Shown piece by piece: positions 1 to 5,621 of a stretch of 6,937 nt of DNA. This DNA comes from an uncultured Collinsella sp. (GTDB lineage Bacteria > Actinomycetota > Coriobacteriia > Coriobacteriales > Coriobacteriaceae). The stretch spans positions 1 through 6,937 of the forward strand of contig CABUTH010000102.1 of NCBI GenBank assembly GCA_902494465.1, given 5' to 3'. The position numbers and the translations under genes were made by a program. Each line of letters opens with the position of its first letter. The first letter of the stretch is position 1. The notes beneath the pieces are model-generated. The model saw only the letters and a list, made by a program, of their open reading frames with translations, was not told the DNA's origin and searched no databases.

Positions 1-1034
1 ACAACAAAAACGAGAGCGGCATTAAGTGGCAGGACGTCCAGGACTGTCTGGTGCTGGTGACCAACTGCTTCTCCACCCAGACGTCCTATGAAAACCAGAC
101 CAAGAAGGCCATCAACAACCGCTTTATCCAGCAGGCTATGACGGCCTTCTTTAAGGAGCGGCTCTCGACCTACCTAATCGAGAACAAAGACGCTGCCAAC
201 AAGATCATGGAGCAGGTGCTCATCAACAAGCGTTCGCGCGAGAACGCCGAGAAGACGCGTCAGAGCATCAAGACCAACCTACAGCAGAAGACCGACATGG
301 CCAACCGCGTGCAGAAGTTCATCGACTGCCGCTCCAAGGACAAGAGCCGCCGCGAGATCTACATCGTAGAGGGCGACTCGGCAGCAGGCGCCATTCGCAC
401 CTCGCGCGATGCCGAGTTCCAGGGCGTTATGCCCGTCCGCGGTAAAATCCTCAACTGCCTGAAGGAAGACTATCCGCGCATCTTTAAGTCCGACATCATC
501 ATGGACCTCATGCGCGTGCTGGGCTGCGGCGTGGAGATCAAGGACAAGCGCATCAAAAACCTTGGTGCCTTTGACCTGGACAACCTCAACTGGAACAAGG
601 TCATCATCTGTACGGACGCCGACGTCGACGGTTACCACATCCGCACGCTCGTGCTCACCATGCTTTACCGCCTGGTTCCAACACTTATCGACGAAGGCTA
701 CGTGTATATCGCCGAGTCGCCGCTCTACGAGATCAACTGCAAAGAAAAGACCTACTTTGCCTACACCGAGCTCGAGAAGAACGGCATCCTCAAGGAGATC
801 GGCGACCAAAAGTGCTCCATCAACCGCTCCAAGGGTCTTGGTGAGAACGACCCGGACATGATGTGGCTCACCACCATGAACCCCGAGACGCGTCGCCTGA
901 TCAAGGTGGAGCCCGAGGACGTCACCAAGATGGAGACCATGTTCAATCTGTTGCTGGGCAACGACGAGGCGGGCCGCAAGCGCCATATCTCCGAGCACGG
1001 CAAGGAATACCTGGACCAGCTGGACCTGCAGTAG
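1..1034 (+). CDS. parE: Type IIA DNA topoisomerase subunit B (ParE/GyrB-like), 5'-truncated
   Basis: ATPase/Toprim subunit of a type IIA topoisomerase; with the A subunit it uses ATP to pass one DNA duplex through another. The reading frame is open from base 3, so the gene starts upstream of the window and about 343 C-terminal residues are present. These cover the end of the transducer domain, the Toprim domain and the B-subunit tail. Visible Toprim motifs are EGDSAAG (369-389, catalytic Glu), PVRGKILN just after it, DADVDG (615-632, Mg2+-binding Asp residues) and RSKGLGEN (825-848). The ATP-binding GHKL domain lies outside the window. The Toprim motif has Ala where most GyrB/ParE have the first Gly of EGDSAGG, and a CLKEDYPRIFKSD segment follows. 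I recall this style from a second, non-canonical topoisomerase of gut Clostridia and Coriobacteriia. The A-subunit gene follows after 45 bases. Family is certain; the ParE rather than GyrB label is an inference from the partner's C-terminus. Confidence 0.93.
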   Translation, partial: NKNESGIKWQDVQDCLVLVTNCFSTQTSYENQTKKAINNRFIQQAMTAFFKERLSTYLIENKDAANKIMEQVLINKRSRENAEKTRQSIKTNLQQKTDMANRVQKFIDCRSKDKSRREIYIVEGDSAAGAIRTSRDAEFQGVMPVRGKILNCLKEDYPRIFKSDIIMDLMRVLGCGVEIKDKRIKNLGAFDLDNLNWNKVIICTDADVDGYHIRTLVLTMLYRLVPTLIDEGYVYIAESPLYEINCKEKTYFAYTELEKNGILKEIGDQKCSINRSKGLGENDPDMMWLTTMNPETRRLIKVEPEDVTKMETMFNLLLGNDEAGRKRHISEHGKEYLDQLDLQ

Positions 1035-1069
1035 CAGCAAATCGATAACGACGGCCCATAAGAAGTTCA

Positions 1070-1075
1070 AGAGGA
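1070..1075 (+). promoter_or_regulatory. Ribosome-binding site for the topoisomerase A subunit
   Basis: AGAGGA lies 4 bases before a GTG codon at 1080. It supports GTG as the start: no ATG occurs in frame before 1200, and starting there would remove conserved N-terminal sequence. Confidence 0.65.
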
Positions 1076-1079
1076 AATC

Positions 1080-3320
1080 GTGGCAAAGAAGAAGACGAAG
1101 AACCAGCCAAAGAAAAAGCAGGTCAACGCCGAGAACGTTATCGGCCTGCACTCCGAGGTCACCGACCAGCCGATCACGCAGACGCTCGAAGTCAACTACA
1201 TGCCCTATGCCATGAGCGTCAACGTCTCGCGTGCGTTCCCCGAGATTGACGGCTTTAAGCCGTCGCACCGCAAGCTGCTCTACACCATGTACAAGATGGG
1301 TCTGCTCAAGGGCGAGCGCCAGAAGAGCGCCAACATCGTGGGCCAGACCATGAAGCTCAACCCGCACGGCGATGCCGCGATCTACGAGACGATGGTGCGC
1401 CTGGCGACGGGCAACGAAGCGCTGCTTGCGCCCTTCGTGGAGTCGAAGGGCAACTTTGGCAAGTACTATTCGGGCGACCTGAGCTACGCCGCCTCGCGTT
1501 ACACCGAGGCCAAGCTCTCCCCCATCAGCGCCGAGATCTTCAAGGACATCGACAAGGACCCGGTCGACTTCGTCGACAGCTACGACGGCGCCATGAAGGA
1601 GCCACGCCTGCTGCCCACCACGTTCCCCAATATCCTCGTCTCAGCCAACAAGGGCATCGGTGTCGCCATGGCGTCCGACATCTGCGGCTTCAACCTCAAC
1701 GAGGTCTGCACTGCCACAATGCACTACCTGCAGGACCCCGACTGCGACCTGCTCGAATACATGCCCATGCCCGACTTCTCGACCGGCGGCGAGATCATCT
1801 ACCGCCGCGAGGAGATGGAAAAGATTATCGAGACCGGCCTTGGCAGCTTCCAGATCCGCTCCCGCTGGCGCTGGATTCCCGAAGAGCGCATCATCGAGGT
1901 CTACGAGATTCCCTACACCACTAAGACCGATGTCATCATCGAGCGCATCGTCAAGCTCTCCAAGGAGGGCAAGGTCAAGGAGATCGCCGACATCCGCGAC
2001 GAAACCGACCTCTCGGGCTTGCGCATCGCCATCGACCTTAAGCGCGGCGTCGACCCCGACAAGCTCATGGCCAAGCTCTATCGCTTGACCACGCTGCAGG
2101 ATTCGTTCTCGTGCAACTTCAACGTGTTGGTCGATGGTTACCCTCGCGTTATGGGCGTGCGTCAGATCCTGCACGAGTGGGTCAAGTGGCGTATTGAGTC
2201 CACGCGTCGCCGCATTAACTTTGACCTGGGAAAAAAGTCCGAGCGCCTGCACCTGCTGCACGGCCTCGAGGCGATCCTGCTCGACATCGACAAGGCGATC
2301 GCCATCATCCGTGGCACCAAGCTCGAGGCCGAGGTCGTGCCCAACCTTATGCGCGGCTTCGACATCGACGAGACCCAGGCCGAGTTTGTTGCCGAGCTCA
2401 AGCTCCGCAACATCAACGAGGAGTACATCCTCAACCGCACCAAGGACATTGCAAAGCTTGAGGGCGAGATTGCCGAGCTTGAGGAGATCCTCTCCAGCGA
2501 GGAGAACATCAAGAAGGTCATCAGCGACGAGCTGGCCGCGGTCAACAAGAAGTACGTGATGCCGCGCCGCACGGGCAGGATCGAGCCCCACGAGGTTATC
2601 GAGGTAAGCTTGGAGCCCGAGGTCGAGGAGTACCCGGTTACCATCATGCTTTCGCGCGATGGCTACCTTAAGAAGATGACGGACCGCGTGCTCAAGAAGG
2701 CCACTACGCTCAAGTACAAAGACGGCGACAAACCCTTTATCGAGTTTCCGTCCTCCAACACCCACGAGCTGCTGGTCTTTACCAACAAGAGCCAGGTATA
2801 CAAGTGCAAGGTTGCGGCGTTTGAGGACACCAAGTCGGCCCAGCTGGGCTCGTATCTGCCCACCGACCTCGAGATGGAACCCGACGAGAGCGTCATCTGG
2901 GTCATCGACCCCGAGGACTACAAGGCCGACGTGCTGTTCGTCTTTGAGAACGGCCGCGTGGTGCGCGTCGCGCTTTCTGGATACGTCACCAAGACCAACC
3001 GCAAGCGCCTCAAGAACGCCATCTACGGCGGCAGCAAACTGCTGTATGCACAGGTGCTCAACACAGATCGTGACATCGCGCTGGTCTCGAGCGACTATCG
3101 CTTGATGAACTTCAACACGTCGCTACTCAAGACCAAGACGACAACCAACACGCAGGGCGTCCAAGCCTTTACGGCCAAGAAGGGCCGCTCGGTCACCACC
3201 GTCGGCACAACCGAGGAGATTCTTGGCGCCGGCGTCTCGGCCGAGAAGTTCACCGCACAGAGCCTGCCTTCTGCCGGTGCCCTCATGAAGGAAAACGACA
3301 TGCCGAGCCTGTTTGACTAG
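1080..3320 (+). CDS. parC: Type IIA DNA topoisomerase subunit A (ParC/GyrA-like)
   Basis: DNA cleavage/religation subunit, 746 residues, GTG start. After a Lys-rich N-terminal tail (about residues 2-15) comes the winged-helix breakage domain. It holds the quinolone-region motif NPHGDAAIYETMVR (D98, A99, E103) and the catalytic Tyr141 preceded by Arg140 in SRYTEAKL. A PTTFPNILVSANKGIGVAMAS segment matches the DNA-bending region. The tower follows, then a coiled-coil arm (about 443-495). The C-terminal domain (about 515-720) has four recognisable beta-pinwheel-like blades, near 520, 562, 617 and 665. No GyrA box of the form Q-R/K-R-G-G-R/K-G is seen, so negative supercoiling by DNA wrapping is unlikely and a topoisomerase IV-like relaxing/decatenating role is favoured. 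It lies 45 bases after the B subunit in one operon ending at the terminator at 3357-3406. Actinobacteria normally have a separate gyrBA pair, so this is probably the second enzyme; that pair is not in this window. The parC symbol is therefore provisional. Confidence 0.93.
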   Translation: MAKKKTKNQPKKKQVNAENVIGLHSEVTDQPITQTLEVNYMPYAMSVNVSRAFPEIDGFKPSHRKLLYTMYKMGLLKGERQKSANIVGQTMKLNPHGDAAIYETMVRLATGNEALLAPFVESKGNFGKYYSGDLSYAASRYTEAKLSPISAEIFKDIDKDPVDFVDSYDGAMKEPRLLPTTFPNILVSANKGIGVAMASDICGFNLNEVCTATMHYLQDPDCDLLEYMPMPDFSTGGEIIYRREEMEKIIETGLGSFQIRSRWRWIPEERIIEVYEIPYTTKTDVIIERIVKLSKEGKVKEIADIRDETDLSGLRIAIDLKRGVDPDKLMAKLYRLTTLQDSFSCNFNVLVDGYPRVMGVRQILHEWVKWRIESTRRRINFDLGKKSERLHLLHGLEAILLDIDKAIAIIRGTKLEAEVVPNLMRGFDIDETQAEFVAELKLRNINEEYILNRTKDIAKLEGEIAELEEILSSEENIKKVISDELAAVNKKYVMPRRTGRIEPHEVIEVSLEPEVEEYPVTIMLSRDGYLKKMTDRVLKKATTLKYKDGDKPFIEFPSSNTHELLVFTNKSQVYKCKVAAFEDTKSAQLGSYLPTDLEMEPDESVIWVIDPEDYKADVLFVFENGRVVRVALSGYVTKTNRKRLKNAIYGGSKLLYAQVLNTDRDIALVSSDYRLMNFNTSLLKTKTTTNTQGVQAFTAKKGRSVTTVGTTEEILGAGVSAEKFTAQSLPSAGALMKENDMPSLFD

Positions 3321-3356
3321 GTGCCACGGCAACGAGACCGTTAGATACTTCTCAAA

Positions 3357-3406
3357 GCGACGAGGCCCGGAACGCAACGGCATTGCGCCCGGGACTCGTC
3401 GTTTTT
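3357..3406 (+). terminator. Rho-independent terminator of the topoisomerase operon
   Basis: The arm at 3358-3370 pairs with 3389-3401 over 13 positions with one G/A mismatch (3365/3394). Inside it a second stem, CGCAA (3373-3377) with TTGCG (3383-3387), closes a five-base loop. TTTTT follows at 3402-3406 and more T-rich sequence continues. It begins 37 bases after the stop codon and isolates the topoisomerase operon from the ATPase gene. Confidence 0.92.
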
Positions 3407-3417
3407 CTTCTCAACTA

Positions 3418-3466
3418 TTTTTTAACGCAGATAAATTGATTTCTGCTTATTTTTCTGCGTAAAAAA
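3418..3466. repeat. AT-flanked inverted repeat upstream of the ATPase gene
   Basis: ACGCAG (3425-3430) is inverted as CTGCGT (3455-3460). The outer flanks are T6 (3418-3423) and A6 (3461-3466), so the complementarity extends outward with one unpaired base. The spacer is 24 bases and AT-rich. The orientation (A run after the right arm) does not fit a plus-strand terminator. The repeat overlaps the predicted promoter and could be an operator. Confidence 0.5.
3436..3465 (+). promoter_or_regulatory. Possible sigma-70-type promoter for the AAA ATPase gene
   Basis: TTGATT (3436-3441, 4 of 6 to TTGACA) and TAAAAA (3460-3465, 4 of 6 to TATAAT) are 18 bases apart. They sit in the most AT-rich part of the window, after the upstream terminator. 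If used, the leader would be about 95 bases and would carry the tandem repeats. This is prediction by eye only. Confidence 0.35.
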
Positions 3467-3503
3467 TGTCAGCGTCACTGCTTCGATGCCCTTTGGTCAG
3501 CTG

Positions 3504-3558
3504 TTAGCAAAACTTGCAAAAATTAGCAAAACTTGCAAAAATTAGCAAAACTTGCAAA
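3504..3558. repeat. Three tandem 19-bp repeats abutting the ATPase ribosome-binding site
   Basis: The unit TTAGCAAAACTTGCAAAAA occurs perfectly at 3504-3522 and 3523-3541. A third copy from 3542 matches for 17 bases and then runs straight into AGGAG of the ribosome-binding site. Each unit holds a small dyad, GCAA-AAC-TTGC. The copies have no spacers, so this is not a CRISPR array. The position between the possible promoter and the start codon suggests an operator or iteron-like protein-binding array, or a post-transcriptional control element. Confidence 0.9.
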
Positions 3559-3562
3559 GGAG
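3556..3562 (+). promoter_or_regulatory. Ribosome-binding site deciding the ATPase start
   Basis: AAAGGAG is followed by five bases and then ATG at 3568. This fixes the start there and rules out the upstream in-frame TTG at 3514, whose extra codons would be made only of the tandem repeats. Confidence 0.85.
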
Positions 3563-3567
3563 TCACC

Positions 3568-4662
3568 ATGGAGTACAGCAAGAACCCCTTTACCCCGACG
3601 TTCGGAAGCGTCCCTCCCTTTCTAGCGGGTCGCGAGCATATTCTGCGTGACATCAACCGTGGTTTTATCAACGGCCCGGGAGATCCAAACCTGTCGACTA
3701 TTTTTACGGGCGCAAGGGGAACGGGCAAGACGGCGCTTCTCTCGCTCCTTTCAGAAACGGCGCTTGAACACGGTTGGATCGCAGCAAATGTCTCCGCCAT
3801 GCCAGGCATGCTCGAAGATATTATCGAGCGAACCAAAGAAGCCGCAGATAGCTACCTCTCACAGCCTCATGCGCGCATAAACGGCGTTCAAATTGGTCCA
3901 GTGGGCATCGATTGGACATATGCTCAAGAGGCTCAGGGCAACTGGCGCACGCGCATGAATGGCATCTTTAAGCAACTCGAAAAACATGACATCGGACTTC
4001 TCATTACCATCGATGAAGTCACCGTCGATCTCGAAGAAATGCTTCAATTTGCCTCTGTTTACCAGCACTTTGTACGCGAAGGTAAAAAAGTTGCCCTACT
4101 CATGGCAGGACTGCCCTACAAAGTATCGGCGTTGCTGCGTAACGATTCCGTCTCGTTCCTCAGGCGTTCCCAATATCATCAGTTAGGACGAATCACTGAC
4201 GTTGAAATTGCAAACGCGTTTCGCAAAACCGTTGAGGCCGGAGGACGTTCAATCACACCAGAAGCGCTCGAGAATGCTGTGAAGGCCGTCGACGGATTCC
4301 CCTACATGATGCAGCTCGTCGGATATCGCACTTGGGATGTTTCGGAGAACTCGCCCCAAATCAGTGCATCCGATGTCCAGCAGGGTTCCCTACTCGCACG
4401 CATGGAGCTGCGTGATCGCATTCTCGAAACGACCTATCGAGAGCTTTCCGATAAAGACATTGAGTTTTTACTCGCGATGCTGCCCGATTCTGGCCCCAGC
4501 AGGGTCTCGGAGATAGCCAAACGCATGGGCGTCGCCAGCAACTACGCAAGCCAATACAAACGCCGCCTTCTCGAGGACGGCGTCATCGGGGAACGTGGGC
4601 GTGGTCTCGTTGGCTTTGACATCCCCGCATTCAGGGAGTTCCTGAGCGAGAAAGTCTCCTAG
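3568..4662 (+). CDS. Orphan AAA/STAND-like ATPase with C-terminal winged-helix domain
   Basis: A 364-residue cytoplasmic P-loop NTPase of a family common in Actinobacteria and usually annotated only as ATP-binding protein. Visible parts are an N-terminal NPFTPTFGSVPPFLAGRE stretch, Walker A GARGTGKT (48-55), Walker B LLITIDE (144-150), a probable sensor segment VALLMAGLP, and a lid-like region. A helix-turn-helix/winged-helix-like domain follows (about 292-360; SRVSEIAKRMGVASNYAS, then RRLLEDGVIGERGRG). The architecture recalls Orc1/Cdc6-like archaeal ATPases. DNA binding is therefore plausible, but the cellular role is unknown. It has its own leader with three tandem repeats, which could be its own operator; this is inference. 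Hand-counted rows at 3961-4080 are about 43% GC, against 55% (1921-1980) and 67% (1561-1620) in the topoisomerase gene, which hints at a different origin. No partner toxin, nuclease or transposase gene is adjacent. Confidence 0.88.
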   Translation: MEYSKNPFTPTFGSVPPFLAGREHILRDINRGFINGPGDPNLSTIFTGARGTGKTALLSLLSETALEHGWIAANVSAMPGMLEDIIERTKEAADSYLSQPHARINGVQIGPVGIDWTYAQEAQGNWRTRMNGIFKQLEKHDIGLLITIDEVTVDLEEMLQFASVYQHFVREGKKVALLMAGLPYKVSALLRNDSVSFLRRSQYHQLGRITDVEIANAFRKTVEAGGRSITPEALENAVKAVDGFPYMMQLVGYRTWDVSENSPQISASDVQQGSLLARMELRDRILETTYRELSDKDIEFLLAMLPDSGPSRVSEIAKRMGVASNYASQYKRRLLEDGVIGERGRGLVGFDIPAFREFLSEKVS

Positions 4663-4680
4663 CACGCGGAGATTGTCCAT

Positions 4681-4771
4681 AAGGACATCAACGCATGGCA
4701 ATCAGTAATCCTCTTGGTAAGGGAAGTAGGCTTTCCGCCAACGCTGATTGCCATGCGTTCTTCTTGTCCTT
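4681..4771. repeat. Long hairpin between convergent genes, possible bidirectional terminator
   Basis: AACGCATGGCAATCAG (4690-4705) is perfectly inverted as CTGATTGCCATGCGTT (4744-4759). An outer stem AAGGACA (4681-4687) pairs with TGTCCTT (4765-4771) across a 2/5-base internal loop. Inside the 38-base spacer, TTGG (4714-4717) pairs with CCAA (4738-4741), and GGAAG (4722-4726) pairs with TTTCC (4732-4736) with one G-T. The outer right arm overlaps the TAA stop of the minus-strand flavoprotein gene. There is no clean T-run on either strand, so a terminator role is likely by position but not proven. A small repeat element or structured RNA is an alternative. Confidence 0.85.
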
Positions 4772-5300
4772 AGGCGAGTTTGCGAGCGAGCTCTCGCACC
4801 TCTTCCAACTTGGGCGAGGAGACCATGCTGTCACGCTCGGTCATACCGCTGATGGTGACAATGCCCTGGTCCTCCCACTTGCAGTACGCACAGGTTGACT
4901 TGTACATAGCGATCGCCGCATCATAGACGCCCTCGCTATGGCTATCGAGCAAAAGGGCCGTCTTGGTGAACGGGAAGCCCGTAGCACCGAAGGCATACAG
5001 GCGGTCGATGGCGGCCTTCTCCTGCGCAGTGATATCAAACCAGTAGATAGGCGAAGCGAAGACAACCATATCGGCGCCTTTCAGTGTCTCGAGCACACCG
5101 GCCATGTCGTCCTTCTGCACGCAGGCACCCTCATGGGCAAAGCAGTACTGACACCCCAGGCAACCAGCAATCTTCTTGCCGGCAACGCGGATGACCTCGA
5201 CCGTATGGCCGGCCTCGCGCGCGGTCTCGGCAAACGCCTCGACCATGGTGTCGGTATTGGCGCCCTTGCGCGGGCTACCGCTCAATACAACGATATTCAT
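4770..5300 (-). CDS. Flavodoxin-fold iron-sulfur flavoprotein / NADPH-dependent FMN reductase family
   Basis: A 176-residue cytoplasmic redox protein. The N-terminus MNIVVLSGSPRKGANT has the FMN phosphate-binding loop (residues 7-16) of the FMN_red/flavodoxin-like fold. Residues 47-60 carry four cysteines (C47, C50, C53, C60; CX2CX2CX6C), the compact motif of Isf-type iron-sulfur flavoproteins, followed by KDDM. FASPIYWFDITAQEKAAIDRLY (about 81-102) is the conserved flavin-side and dimer segment. A further C137-X2-C140 pair lies near the C-terminus. The family moves electrons between NAD(P)H, ferredoxin or quinones; the substrate cannot be told from sequence. The start is set by AAGGGAG (complement of 5307-5313), six bases before ATG. 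It is a single gene, convergent with the ATPase and divergent from the LPXTG gene. A 4Fe-4S cluster is inferred from the motif. Confidence 0.9.
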   Translation of the reverse strand: MNIVVLSGSPRKGANTDTMVEAFAETAREAGHTVEVIRVAGKKIAGCLGCQYCFAHEGACVQKDDMAGVLETLKGADMVVFASPIYWFDITAQEKAAIDRLYAFGATGFPFTKTALLLDSHSEGVYDAAIAMYKSTCAYCKWEDQGIVTISGMTERDSMVSSPKLEEVRELARKLA

Positions 5301-5317
5301 AAGAATCTCCCTTCTTC

Positions 5318-5337
5318 ATGCCGCAGGCGCGCGGCAT
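5318..5337 (-). promoter_or_regulatory. Perfect dyad in the flavoprotein leader
   Basis: ATGCCGC (5318-5324) and GCGGCAT (5331-5337) form a perfect 7-bp inverted repeat with a six-base loop. It ends four bases before the ribosome-binding site of the minus-strand gene. It could be an operator or an mRNA hairpin that affects translation. It is too far from any T-run to be a terminator. Confidence 0.55.
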
Positions 5338-5350
5338 ACATTTCGTTGTA
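5337..5350 (-). promoter_or_regulatory. Possible HxlR/DUF24-type operator TACA-N6-TGTA
   Basis: TACA (5337-5340) and TGTA (5347-5350) are inverted around six bases, directly next to the dyad at 5318-5337 and upstream of the flavoprotein gene. HxlR-family redox regulators bind short TAC/GTA dyads of this layout in front of quinone and flavin reductase genes in other bacteria. No regulator gene is in the window and a four-base half-site can occur by chance. Confidence 0.2.
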
Positions 5351-5609
5351 ACCAAAACGGATAGAGCTATTCAGTCGTCTGTAGATCGCATCTCTCGTTC
5401 GTGTTCTCTAGACACAATCTCATTGCCTGATAACTCCTCGGCCACCTTGATTTTCTCTCCGAGAATTGAACAGCAAATCGTTGCTCGCAAAGTATCGACT
5501 GTGAGAAAATTAGCTTGAGCTTTCTCCCTGCTCGCATAAGCGTTCGCGTGAAAGAGCCTAGCCGCATCGGCCAGGCGCAATATAGATCCGCGGAAACCGG
5601 CCTACGAAC
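5351..5609. other. Divergent intergenic region with no supported gene
   Basis: This stretch between the divergently read flavoprotein and LPXTG genes should contain both promoters, but I find no convincing -35/-10 pair on either strand. TATAGA at 5581-5586 is a possible -10 for the plus-strand gene without a matching -35. Small dyads are present: TTCTC-TCC-GAGAA (5453-5465) and GAGAAA with TTTCTC (5503-5526, 12-base loop). A minus-strand open frame at 5371-5580 has about half GC at third codon positions and no good ribosome-binding site, so it is not called. Confidence 0.5.
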
Positions 5610-5621
5610 AAGGAGTGTCTT

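Noticed and set aside
279..1367. 362-codon open frame on the minus strand across both topoisomerase genes
   Set aside because: Antisense to strongly conserved coding sequence; such long antisense frames are common in GC-rich genes, and the translation has Leu/Val/Asp-rich low-complexity character with no family features.
1641..2765. 374-codon minus-strand open frame
   Set aside because: Mirror of the codon bias of the topoisomerase A-subunit gene; no ribosome-binding site or recognisable domain.
3504..3558. CRISPR-like array
   Set aside because: The 19-bp copies are directly tandem with no spacers and no cas genes nearby.
3514..3567. Alternative TTG start giving a longer ATPase
   Set aside because: The added residues would be encoded by the tandem repeats, and the AAAGGAG site points to ATG at 3568.
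4695..4898. 67-codon plus-strand open frame
   Set aside because: It begins inside the long hairpin and runs antisense into the flavoprotein gene; no ribosome-binding site.
5371..5580. 69-codon minus-strand open frame in the divergent intergenic region
   Set aside because: TTG start without a good ribosome-binding site, about half GC at third positions against the GC-rich bias of the topoisomerase genes, and no recognisable family; its acidic/basic C-terminal half looks protein-like but is not enough.
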